From Deltaproteobacteria bacterium (GTDB lineage: Bacteria > Desulfobacterota > Desulfomonilia > Desulfomonilales > Desulfomonilaceae), in assembly GCA_021777225.1 (NCBI GenBank), contig JAJYDQ010000032.1, forward strand, positions 1 to 45,484: a DNA stretch of 45,484 bases, given 5' to 3'. The translations under genes were made by a program, and so were the position numbers. The notes under the pieces were generated by a model. It saw only the letters and a program-made list of their open reading frames with translations. It did not search any database and had not been told where the DNA came from. Below, piece after piece: positions 1 to 8,053 of the stretch; within the stretch, counting starts at the first letter, position 1; every line of letters starts with the position of its first letter.

Positions 1-32
1 CAATAGTTTGAAATCATACTGTATATAGAAAT

Positions 33-63
33 GAGGAACCCTGAATTGTCCTCCGGGTTCCTC
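33..63 (-). terminator. Hairpin terminator after the dehydratase-family gene
   Basis: A perfect 9-bp inverted repeat, GAGGAACCC (33-41) and GGGTTCCTC (55-63), encloses a 13-nt loop. It lies about 25 nt past the stop codon of the minus-strand gene ending at 88. On the minus strand the stem is followed by ATTTCTAT, so the U-tract is weak. The position suggests a transcription terminator for that gene; a stabilising 3' hairpin is the alternative. Confidence 0.55.
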
Positions 64-87
64 GAAAACGTCCCTTAGGAAACTCAA

Positions 88-1365
88 TTATCTGAGTCGT
101 TCTATGAAGGCTTCCACACGGGTTTTAAGTTGTTCGACATCTTCCATGCTATAATCCGTGTCTATTCTTAGCGTGGGAATCCCGGCGTTCTCCAGCGCAT
201 GCTCCACCGGCATCGCTTCCATCTGATAAGGTTGACAGAACTGTAATCCGTAATGAATGACACCATTGGCATTATAAACGGTGGCCATGTCCTTGACATG
301 TTGGAGTCTATCGGGATTGGGGGTAAATATTGCGCAATCTACCTGAAAATATCTGTCAACAATCGCATTCATCAATTCGTCCAAAGTTGGGGCCGTATCA
401 GCAGTAAGGTTGCGCACCCCTCTTTCTCCTACGCAAGACTCCTCACCCACGATGACCGCTCCGCTGGTTTCTACGATCCAGGGTAGCTTCCAGTTTGGGA
501 CCGCCATTGGGCACCCGGAGAGCAAAATCCTGGGGGCCCCTTTTGCCGCGACGCCTAAATTCGTTTTGATTCTCTCTTCAATCTCGTCACATATCTTGTT
601 TACCGATTCTGTGAAACGAATAGGGTCATCGTAAAAAAACACCTGATTGATAAGCAACGCGTCAAGCCCTGATATTGGGGCAGGGTCGGCTTTTCGCAGT
701 TGAGAGAGCCGATGAACCGCCTTGCGTTTATTGTTTACGATTTCAATGCCGTTCTTGAGCCTGGCGACGTCAATCCTGTTTCCAGTAAGTTGTTCTACCC
801 GATCCTTAAACCTGTAATACTCTGCTTTAAGTAATGCTTTGCCCTCTTGGCTTTTCATCTGCGGGAGATCCATGACGTAAAGGTTTGGAACAAGCTGTCC
901 AAAGACCTCGTAAGACTTTTTCTTTCCGTCGCAGGTGTTTTCTCCGACAATCATGTCCGCTGATTCAATATAGGGACAAACCTTGCCGAGCTTGAAACCA
1001 AACGCGGACTTGATCAAAGAACATGTGTTTCTTGGAAGGACCTTTTCGACTTCTTCAGTAGCGAAGTCCGCTCCAGTACACAGACCTACCAGGGTTGCGT
1101 CCGCCGCCCGAACTATTTCTTCCGGAACAAATACGCAGAACGAGCCGATGACCTTTTTGCCTTCCTTTTTTCCGTCGAGCAATTCCTTAATCCGAAGACC
1201 GTGAACTTCACTCATCACAAAGTTGAAGTAATCCATGCCCTGAGGCCGGGATTCTTGAGTCAGGAATATGTCCTGATATCCTTTACCGAGGACTTGAAGC
1301 AACATGTCGTGCGCGACCAGGTCAAGCCCGAGATCTTTCCACATCTGCTCATTAGCGGCAGTCAT
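88..1365 (-). CDS. 2-hydroxyacyl-CoA dehydratase / double-cubane cluster family protein
   Basis: This 425-residue protein belongs to the HgdB/BcrB family (PF06050), whose members hold iron-sulfur clusters and drive ATP-dependent low-potential reductions in anaerobes. Cysteines at about 77, 96, 115, 130 and 145, the string GENTCDGKKKSYE, then SGCPM (Cys near 285), EESC (near 311) and FCQPY near the C-terminus resemble the single-subunit YjiM-like / double-cubane cluster proteins more than the two-subunit dehydratases. No partner subunit or activator ATPase gene is adjacent, so the substrate is unknown. The open frame reaches 1404, but the ATG at 1363-1365 has GGAGG at the right distance, so I chose that start. 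It is divergent from the kinase at 1633. The family call is firm; the double-cubane assignment is inferred from motifs. Confidence 0.88.
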   Translation of the reverse strand: MTAANEQMWKDLGLDLVAHDMLLQVLGKGYQDIFLTQESRPQGMDYFNFVMSEVHGLRIKELLDGKKEGKKVIGSFCVFVPEEIVRAADATLVGLCTGADFATEEVEKVLPRNTCSLIKSAFGFKLGKVCPYIESADMIVGENTCDGKKKSYEVFGQLVPNLYVMDLPQMKSQEGKALLKAEYYRFKDRVEQLTGNRIDVARLKNGIEIVNNKRKAVHRLSQLRKADPAPISGLDALLINQVFFYDDPIRFTESVNKICDEIEERIKTNLGVAAKGAPRILLSGCPMAVPNWKLPWIVETSGAVIVGEESCVGERGVRNLTADTAPTLDELMNAIVDRYFQVDCAIFTPNPDRLQHVKDMATVYNANGVIHYGLQFCQPYQMEAMPVEHALENAGIPTLRIDTDYSMEDVEQLKTRVEAFIERLR

Positions 1366-1632
1366 TAATGTTTCCTCCAGACCAAGAGATTTTTGATGCT
1401 GCATTCCTATTTACGATAATAATCATCGTCTATTTCTATAGAGACTGGTCGAGCCTGTCAAGGAAAATGGCCCCGGCCAAAAAGTTGGATATTCCTGGAT
1501 CAGAGAATTCGTTATCGAGCGGAGATGGTTTTCGAGTACAATTTTTTATTCATTTCCCGACTGAGATTTGTTATCAATAACATGGGGAATTTTAATCATC
1601 TGCCATACCTTTCGCAAAGCGGAGTCCATGCG

Positions 1633-4080
1633 ATGTCGGATCAAGACAAAACCAAAGAAGAGCTTATTGAAGAATTGAAAGACATGCGCCTCAAAATGGC
1701 TGAATTGGAGGCTACTGAATCTAAACTCCTGCATTCCGAAGGGGCCCTCAAAGAAAGCGAAGAGAAGTACCGTAACCTCTTCAACAACGCTGGAGTTGGG
1801 ATGTTCAGGTCGAGGTTGGACGGCTCCGAAACCTTGGATGTCAATGATAAATTCCTCAAGATACTCAACGGGACCCGTGAAGAGGTTGAAGGCAAGCCCT
1901 CAATGATCCTCTGGGCTCATCCGCATGAACGGGAGGAAATGGTCCGTAGGCTCAATACCGATGGCCAAGTCACCGACTTCGAGTACAAGATGTTGACTGC
2001 ACAGGGCGAGGAGCGAACATGCCTAACCTCATTGAAGCTTTACCCAGATCAGGGGATTGTAGAGGGATCTATTGTGGACATAACTGGCCGCAAGCGGGCG
2101 GAGGAGGCTCTGCGTGAGAGCGAAGAGCGCTATCGTAGTCTGGTCGAGCACCTTCCGCAACGCATTTTCATCAAAGACTGCAATTCAGTCTACCGTTCCT
2201 GCAACAGAAACTACGCCTTAGACCTTGGAATCACGCCGGAAGAGATCGTAGGCAAGGATGACTTCGCGTTTCATCCCCCGGAACTGGCTCAAGCGTACCG
2301 CTCCGACGACCAAGCTTGTATGGATACCGGCATGGCAACAGTAACTGAAAAACTCTATCAACTCGCCGGTGAAGATCGTTGGGCGCATACTATCAAAGTG
2401 CCGTACCATGACAGACAAGGACGAGTCATTGGTGTAATGGGGATCTTCGAAGACATCACCGAGCGCAAGCGGGTAGAGGAGCAGTTGCAGCGAAGCGAGG
2501 AGAAATATCTAAATCTGTTTCAGGATGCGCCCTTGATGTATGTCATCACTCGGAATGAACAGGGTGTTCCCTTCATAAGCGACTGCAACAAATTGTTTCT
2601 CCGTTCCGTGGGTTTTAGCCGCGAGGAGGTAATCGGGAAGCCTCTGGCCGACTTTTATTCGCCCAATTCACGGGCTCGGCTCCTAGAGGGTGGTGGCTAT
2701 TCACGGGCTCTTGCAGGAGAATTCGTCATGGGTGAACGACAACTGGTGACACGCAACGGCGGAATGATCCAAACATTATTGTACACGAAACCTGAAACGG
2801 ATTACTCCGGCAACGTAACCGGCACGCGAGCCATGTTTGTGGACATCACCGCCTCACGAAAGGCCGAGGAAACTCAAAGGCATTTGTCGACCGCCATTGA
2901 GCAATCCATCGAGGCTGTTATGATTACGGATAGGAACGGGAAGATCCAATACATAAATCCTGCATTTGAGCATATCTCTGGTTATCGAAAGGAAGAAGTT
3001 ATAGGCAGGGATACCAGATTCCTTAGGAGCGAAGGACTCGACAGTTCCTACTACAAAGAGCCGTTGGCGGCCATCAGGAACGGTAAACCCTGGAAAGGAA
3101 GGCTTGTCAGTCAGAGAAAGGATGGCCAGAAATTCTACGAGGACGTTGCAATTTCCCCTGTTCGTGATTCCTCGGGCGAGATCGTAAGTTTTGTGGATGT
3201 AGCCCACGATGTGACCGAGAATGTGGAATTGCAGATACAGCTTCTACAGGCCCAAAAAATGGAAACGGTGGGGACTTTGGCTGGGGGTATCGCTCACGAT
3301 TTCAACAACCTTCTCCAAGCGGTATTGGGGTATTCCGAACTCATACTCCAACACAAGAAAGCAGAAGATCCTGACTACCCTGATCTACAGAAAATATGTC
3401 AGGCGGGAAGACGTGGGGCGGATCTGGTTAAGAGCTTGCTGACTTTCAGCCGAAAGGTTGAGACAAAGTTTGTTCCTGTCGACTTGAATCAGGAAATAAC
3501 CTCTATTCGGAGTCTGTTGTCTCGCACGATTCCAAAGACCATAAGGATCGATTTACATCTCAGTGGCGCCCTGGAATCAATTCACGGGGATTCGTCTCAG
3601 ATAGGCCAGGTATTGATGAATCTTGGAGTGAACGCCAGGGATGCAATGCCGGATGGTGGGATATTGACTATTGAGACTAAAAACATACGGTTAAGCGACG
3701 AATATTGCAGCGCACATCTTGACGCCAAACCTGGAAGTTATGTCTTGTTAACTGTTTCGGATACCGGTGAAGGGATAGCCAAGGAAACTCTGTCTCACAT
3801 ATTCGAGCCGTTTTTTACTACCAAGGAAACAGGAAAAGGGACGGGACTAGGTCTTGCGACCGTCTACGGTATCGTTAAACAGCATCATGGTCATATTACT
3901 TGTAATAGCGAACTGGGGCATGGTACCACATTCAAGATTTACCTACCCGCGATTCAGACGGAGCAAGACTTGAAAACTCCAACATCCGAGACGGCTATAC
4001 GAGGTGGGACGGAGACTGTTCTATTGGTGGATGACGAGGCTTTTCTCAGGGAGTTGGGCGCCAGGATTCTAAACCAATAA
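1633..4080 (+). CDS. Soluble multi-PAS sensor histidine kinase, receiver domain truncated by a nonsense codon
   Basis: The 815-residue product has a short coiled-coil start, four PAS domains (about 45-155, 165-285, 290-405, 415-530), a HisKA domain with the phospho-acceptor in GGIAHDFNN (His near 554), and a HATPase domain (N box near 657, then DTGEGI and GTGLGLATVYG). No membrane segment is seen, so it should sense a cytosolic signal. A receiver domain begins with ETVLLVDDE near 792 but meets an in-frame TAA at 4078-4080 after about 23 residues. The same frame continues with the rest of the receiver to 4377. The kinase core is intact, so the protein may work as a kinase without its own receiver. 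The open frame extends to 1525; the ATG at 1633 has GGAG 8 nt upstream and starts MSDQDKTKEEL, which I prefer. The closest relative in the window is the kinase at 12960. Confidence 0.82.
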   Translation: MSDQDKTKEELIEELKDMRLKMAELEATESKLLHSEGALKESEEKYRNLFNNAGVGMFRSRLDGSETLDVNDKFLKILNGTREEVEGKPSMILWAHPHEREEMVRRLNTDGQVTDFEYKMLTAQGEERTCLTSLKLYPDQGIVEGSIVDITGRKRAEEALRESEERYRSLVEHLPQRIFIKDCNSVYRSCNRNYALDLGITPEEIVGKDDFAFHPPELAQAYRSDDQACMDTGMATVTEKLYQLAGEDRWAHTIKVPYHDRQGRVIGVMGIFEDITERKRVEEQLQRSEEKYLNLFQDAPLMYVITRNEQGVPFISDCNKLFLRSVGFSREEVIGKPLADFYSPNSRARLLEGGGYSRALAGEFVMGERQLVTRNGGMIQTLLYTKPETDYSGNVTGTRAMFVDITASRKAEETQRHLSTAIEQSIEAVMITDRNGKIQYINPAFEHISGYRKEEVIGRDTRFLRSEGLDSSYYKEPLAAIRNGKPWKGRLVSQRKDGQKFYEDVAISPVRDSSGEIVSFVDVAHDVTENVELQIQLLQAQKMETVGTLAGGIAHDFNNLLQAVLGYSELILQHKKAEDPDYPDLQKICQAGRRGADLVKSLLTFSRKVETKFVPVDLNQEITSIRSLLSRTIPKTIRIDLHLSGALESIHGDSSQIGQVLMNLGVNARDAMPDGGILTIETKNIRLSDEYCSAHLDAKPGSYVLLTVSDTGEGIAKETLSHIFEPFFTTKETGKGTGLGLATVYGIVKQHHGHITCNSELGHGTTFKIYLPAIQTEQDLKTPTSETAIRGGTETVLLVDDEAFLRELGARILNQ

Positions 4081-4377
4081 GGGTACCATGTAATCACAGC
4101 CACTAATGGAAAAGAGGCATTTGAAATATACCAACGGGATGGTGAGAGTATATCACTGATCATTCTGGATCTGATCATGCCTGAAATGGATGGCAGGCAA
4201 TGTGTGGCCGAGATTCGCCGGATTGACCCCAATGTAAAGGTTGTCATAGCGAGCGGTTATTCTGATGGCCAACCAACTAATAGGGACATGGCGAGCGCAG
4301 CAAAGGGATTCGTGCAAAAACCGTACAACGTGAAGCAGCTTCTAAACACGGTTCGTGAGGTCCTGGACAATGATTGA
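4081..4377 (+). pseudogene. Receiver-domain remainder of the upstream hybrid kinase
   Basis: After the TAA at 4078-4080 the same reading frame goes on for 98 codons and encodes the rest of a response-regulator receiver: GYHVITATNGKEA, the phospho-acceptor Asp in IILDLIMPEMDG, the SGY segment and the conserved Lys in FVQKPYN. It aligns with the intact receiver at the end of the kinase at 12960 without a gap; the stop replaces one residue just before the GY pair. No convincing ribosome site precedes a start codon here, so separate translation is unlikely. A single substitution or a sequencing error would explain the break. Confidence 0.8.
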
Positions 4378-4391
4378 TAGGTAAAACTTAC

Positions 4392-4935
4392 ATGCAAGAT
4401 CAAGGCAAGCCCAAAGAACAGCAAAAAACTAAGAGCCCAAAAGATGGAAGCCCTCGGGACTCTCGTAGGAGGGATAGCCCATGACTTTAACAACATGCTT
4501 CAGATTATCCTTGGCTATTTCCAGCTACTTTTACAAGACAAGAAAGAGGGTGATTCGGGTTGCAAAGACATTCAAACTATAATCGAAACAGTCAAAGGAG
4601 GGGCGAGCCTTGTCAATAAGCTGCTGGCGTTTGGTCAACAGTCCCCGATATTTGCGGTAAATATGGATCTCAACCATCAGATCAGAGAGCTGATTCCGGT
4701 AATATCTCGAACTCTCCCTGAAATTGTGAAAATTGATGTCGATTTGATACATGGGCCTGTAAAGATAAATGCCGATCCCAACCAAATAGATCAGGTAATC
4801 ATGAACCTCGCCATTAACGCTTCAGAAGCCATGCCGAACGGCGGGACTCTCAAGATGGCAACGAAAACCATGGCGCTGGAAGATGAACATTGCATATTGC
4901 ATCCAGGAGTCAAACCCGGCAAATGTGAGACGGTA
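4392..4935 (+). pseudogene. Remnant of a second hybrid histidine kinase, broken at both ends
   Basis: The ATG at 4392 starts MQDQGKPKEQQKTK, which looks like the N-terminus of the kinase at 1633 (MSDQDKTKEE). About 14 codons later the kinase homology continues in another frame: RAQKMEALGTLVGGIAHDFNN from about 4432, a HisKA domain and the start of a HATPase domain with its N box (NLAINASEAMPNGG). All PAS domains are missing, as if an internal deletion fused the N-terminus out of frame to the core. Homology stops after GVKPGK near 4922, and the open frame then runs to 5136 through the antisense of the convergent permease gene. The G boxes of the ATPase domain and any receiver are lost, so no working kinase can be made. 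Confidence 0.75.
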
Positions 4936-6795
4936 TCAGTCGGTTTCCCTGGGCTTTTCGTCAGGTTCAGGATTCGAATAATCGATGTGAAAGTCAAAAC
5001 GAGGAAATACCTTGGGCAGATGCATAATGTTATATACCATTACACCAATGGACATGCGGTCCAACCAGGAAGACAAAGGCCAGCCATAATGGATTACGAT
5101 CTTTCTATCCGCCAATTCATATTCCACTACCTTTAACAGGGCAACCATCTGCTGATATAGAGTTCTTTTACTCGTAGCAAAGCGGAAATGATTTGGAGAC
5201 AATTTTGTTGGGGCGCCCTGGCGGGGATTGTAGAAAGTTACATAAACTTCACTGCTTTTAGGCTCTTCCATGGCTTCTTCCCTGGGCCTGCGAAAAATAA
5301 TATGGATTTCATTCTCAGTAGATTCGGCAAGAAAAAGGACCATGTCCATGTGACTGTCGGTTTGCGCTACGGCCTTGATTTCAGGGGCCCTTGTTCTGGC
5401 TACCACAAGGCCGCCGGTAAGCACTATACCTGTCACAATCGCCCATAACTCAGTTCCATGTGGTTTCATCCATGCCAGGAAAAGGAAACAGCTAAGGAAA
5501 ATAAAAAATAGAGCGATAGTCCCAAAACGATTGGTATAATAATGAATCACTCCTTTTGCGCCCATGAAATATCGGTAAATTACCAGCGACCCGGTATTTA
5601 TGGTGAAACACGCGAGTAGCCCGAGGGCGTACATATCCGCCAGGATCATTTGACTTCCGCCTGTTACTAAAATTATGCACGAGAATGAAATGGCGTTTAT
5701 AATGTGAATTCGGTACAAAGATTGTCTGCGGTTTGTAGCAATAAGCCATGAAAATCCGTATCGTTCCGCTACTCGCTCCATCAGTTCGCTTGAAGCTACA
5801 AAGGCGGTATTCACAGCCATTATAAGGGTAATGCTAGCCAAGACGGCTACAGCGATCCCAAAGGGAGCCCCATTTAACATAGTGGCATAGTGTGTGATAA
5901 GGTCTCCTTCATGCTCTGCGAAGTTGATGGGAGCGGATAAAGCCAGCGCCGCTACAATTGGCGTAACAATGCCTACGGTGAGAGCAAGAAACTTGTAGGC
6001 TTTTGCGATTTCGCGCCAGGAACGTACAAACCCCGCTGTTTGAAGGACCGATTCAACCCCGGAATAAGCTAGTACACAACTGGCTACCGAGGCTATAAAG
6101 ACACCATAACCCTGAGTCCATGACCCGCTGTCCAAATGCTTCGCCGCTCCGGATATGGAAGCCTGTAAACGAGCCAATGAGTCATGGTCAAGTCCCAAGA
6201 CCCCGGACGCGATTAAATTAAGAAAAACAAAAGCCGCAAGTACAAAGATCCCAAAAGTAAAACGCACATTGTCTCTGATCCCTATAATGTTCAGGCCTGC
6301 AATGCCCCAGACGATAACCATCGCTGTGGCAATCTTCCACAGGTGCGGCATTTCAACAAATGATGTAGCGTTTTCTATGGCGCTGATAGCAGATATACAA
6401 GCCGTCAGAATGTAATCCACCATAATCGAAGAGACTGCAACGAACGAAACCATCGGCCCCAACACCAAATATGAAAAAGAATAAACGCCGCCCCCAAACA
6501 TTTTCTGGCTCTCCAGAATTTCCGAAATTTCCACCAAACGGGAACTAAAATAGCGGATGACAATAGACGTAAGAGCTATGAAGAAAATAGCAGCGGGGCC
6601 GATAAATCGATACGCTTCGGCTGGAGCGTAAAAGACGGAGGTCAACTCGTCCATCAGAGTAATCACGCCAACGCCGAGCCAGGTGAGCCAGAACCGACCA
6701 TTTGAGTAATTAGTCAGAAGGCTCGGCTTCCGCAAAATATGGACAAAAAGACCCAGAAGCGCCGCGTTGATAATTAACAGGACTGCAAGCTTCAT
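4936..6795 (-). CDS. APC-superfamily permease with a cytosolic C-terminal extension
   Basis: The 619-residue protein has about a dozen hydrophobic segments over its first 470 residues, laid out like amino acid-polyamine-organocation (APC) permeases. The early stretch KMFGGGVYSFSYLVLGP is where the family has its glycine-rich substrate loop. A soluble tail of about 140 residues follows, with MDMVLFLAESTENEIHIIF and KVVEYELADRKIVIHYG. This tail is unlike the short ends of classic amino acid permeases and might be a regulatory domain. The substrate cannot be told. The start lies 5 nt after the DedA stop codon without a clear ribosome site, which suggests translational coupling. Its 3' end abuts the truncated kinase remnant. 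Family confident, substrate unknown. Confidence 0.8.
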   Translation of the reverse strand: MKLAVLLIINAALLGLFVHILRKPSLLTNYSNGRFWLTWLGVGVITLMDELTSVFYAPAEAYRFIGPAAIFFIALTSIVIRYFSSRLVEISEILESQKMFGGGVYSFSYLVLGPMVSFVAVSSIMVDYILTACISAISAIENATSFVEMPHLWKIATAMVIVWGIAGLNIIGIRDNVRFTFGIFVLAAFVFLNLIASGVLGLDHDSLARLQASISGAAKHLDSGSWTQGYGVFIASVASCVLAYSGVESVLQTAGFVRSWREIAKAYKFLALTVGIVTPIVAALALSAPINFAEHEGDLITHYATMLNGAPFGIAVAVLASITLIMAVNTAFVASSELMERVAERYGFSWLIATNRRQSLYRIHIINAISFSCIILVTGGSQMILADMYALGLLACFTINTGSLVIYRYFMGAKGVIHYYTNRFGTIALFFIFLSCFLFLAWMKPHGTELWAIVTGIVLTGGLVVARTRAPEIKAVAQTDSHMDMVLFLAESTENEIHIIFRRPREEAMEEPKSSEVYVTFYNPRQGAPTKLSPNHFRFATSKRTLYQQMVALLKVVEYELADRKIVIHYGWPLSSWLDRMSIGVMVYNIMHLPKVFPRFDFHIDYSNPEPDEKPRETD

Positions 6796-6800
6796 CGAAA

Positions 6801-7454
6801 TTATGGTCTGACTTGATTAGACGGCCAGGAAACAGGTACGGCGCACACCTGTTTCACCCGCCTTCTATTAAAAATGTAGACTGCGACAAAAGCCAATCCG
6901 ATTATAAGGAAGATCAAGACCTGGTAAATGGAATGCTCTGCTACAGCAGCCCACTGTTCACCCAGTATATAGCCCATTGAAATCATGGTAACAGACCAGA
7001 GTAAGCCCCCAGTATACGCAAACAGAGCGAACACCGGCAGCCTCAGTCTTGATACTCCGGCGAAAAACGCTGTCCAGTGCCGTACGCCGGCTACGAAATA
7101 TCCAAACAATAGCCCCCATTTGCCGAATCGACCGTACCAGCAATTGAGCTTGTGCAACCTGTCTGAGGTTACCCTGAAAAGATGACCATACCTGTCGACG
7201 ATGGGAAACCCAAAAAAACGACCGAGCGCATAACTCAAGCTTATTCCCAACAGACTTCCAACCCAGGCCGAAGCCATGGCCGGCTCAAGCTTCAAATAGC
7301 CCGCCGATACAAGATACCCCGTGAACAGTAGAACAAGATCGTCAGGGAACGGCGCGCCTACGATGCCTAGCATCAGTATCCCAATTAGAGACACATACCC
7401 ATATGATACAATCCAGCCCTGAATAATTTCCATTAATAACCCAATCAAATTCAC
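6801..7454 (-). CDS. DedA-family (VTT domain) inner membrane protein
   Basis: The protein has 217 residues and about five hydrophobic segments. GAPFPDDLVLLFTGY near residue 33 and FGYFVAGVRHWTAFFAGV near 117 match the two conserved re-entrant segments of DedA / SNARE-associated (PF09335) proteins, including the acidic residues in the first and the arginine in the second. Family members are linked to undecaprenyl-phosphate or phospholipid flipping and to proton-coupled envelope homeostasis. The assigned start is a GTG at 7452-7454 with no obvious ribosome site; the ATG seven codons later is an alternative. It sits between tatA (59 nt upstream) and the APC permease (5 nt downstream), probably co-transcribed. 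Confidence 0.85.
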   Translation of the reverse strand: MNLIGLLMEIIQGWIVSYGYVSLIGILMLGIVGAPFPDDLVLLFTGYLVSAGYLKLEPAMASAWVGSLLGISLSYALGRFFGFPIVDRYGHLFRVTSDRLHKLNCWYGRFGKWGLLFGYFVAGVRHWTAFFAGVSRLRLPVFALFAYTGGLLWSVTMISMGYILGEQWAAVAEHSIYQVLIFLIIGLAFVAVYIFNRRRVKQVCAVPVSWPSNQVRP

Positions 7455-7513
7455 ACTGTGGTCTGCGATTTTACGGCAATCTCTTGACCAGTTAACAGCC
7501 CCAATATGGAAAG

Positions 7514-7750
7514 TTATTTGACGTCTGCTCTGACTCCTGCTGATTCTACAGGTTTAGCTTCCTGGGGTGGAATTTGAGTTGATTGGGTTTGTGTGTGTTG
7601 TACAGGCTCGTCGTCTGGGTCAAGACTTTTCTTCAAAACTTTGATGCCCTGGCCCAAACCGCCCATTATTTCGGGTATTCTCTTTCCACCAAAAATTACG
7701 AGCACGATGCCTAGGATTAATAATAACTCAGTTGGCGCTGGAATGCCCAT
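7514..7750 (-). CDS. tatA: Sec-independent (twin-arginine) translocase subunit TatA/E
   Basis: From the ATG at 7748-7750 this is a 78-residue protein. It has a short N-terminal membrane helix (about 6-21), the hinge FGGKRIPEIM, an amphipathic helix GLGQGIKVLKKSL and a polar, Gln/Pro-rich tail, the standard TatA plan. TatA oligomers form the passage for folded twin-arginine substrates; the FAH-family protein at 37779 is one likely client. The open frame extends to 7825, but AGGAGG 6 nt before this ATG and the family length fix the shorter start. No tatB or tatC is nearby. Confidence 0.92.
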   Translation of the reverse strand: MGIPAPTELLLILGIVLVIFGGKRIPEIMGGLGQGIKVLKKSLDPDDEPVQHTQTQSTQIPPQEAKPVESAGVRADVK

Positions 7751-7897
7751 TTGGACCTCCTGTTTTTTAAATACGCGAGGTTTATAACCTTTTCTGATGG
7801 TAAGACATTGTAGGCCCGCTGTCAATCATGAACAGGTCCTGCGATTTTATAGTAAATTTCCGGTAGGTTAGCGTATAAAGGGCCACAAAAACGCGCT

Positions 7898-7930
7898 TGA
7901 CGTTGTTTCAATGACGTCGCTACATGACGT
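7898..7930. repeat. Three direct TGACGT repeats upstream of tatA
   Basis: TGACGT occurs at 7898-7903, 7912-7917 and 7925-7930, with periods of 14 and 13 nt, in the 180-nt stretch between tatA and the small membrane peptide; the third copy abuts the peptide's stop codon. On the transcribed strand they read ACGTCA. Evenly spaced direct copies before a gene suggest a regulator binding array, but no regulator can be named. Confidence 0.3.
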
Positions 7931-8043
7931 TAAATGAGTTCTTTAATAAACCTTAGCACGATAAGGCCTATCAAAGCTATAAGGTAGATACGGAGAAAGA
8001 AAAGCGCGAATCGGGTAGTTCTTGTCATTTGAATACGGGCCAT
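7930..8043 (-). CDS. 37-residue single-span membrane peptide in the Nramp/MgtE-like operon
   Basis: An ATG at 8041-8043, preceded by AAGGAG at about 6 nt, opens a 37-codon frame ending at TAA (7930-7932). The product starts MARIQMTRTTR and has one hydrophobic helix (about residues 12-33) with positively charged flanks and the end RFIKELI. It lies 10 nt after the stop codon of the MgtE-like gene and in the same direction. The strong ribosome site, tight spacing and clean basic-hydrophobic layout support a real gene. Its place suggests a small accessory of the metal transporter, in the manner of other small membrane regulators; that role is inference. No known family was recognised. Confidence 0.62.
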   Translation of the reverse strand: MARIQMTRTTRFALFFLRIYLIALIGLIVLRFIKELI

Positions 8044-8053
8044 GATTGTCTCC

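Noticed and set aside
4078-4080. Recoding of the stop as selenocysteine or pyrrolysine
   Set aside because: The codon is TAA, not TGA or TAG, and aligned receivers have an ordinary residue there.
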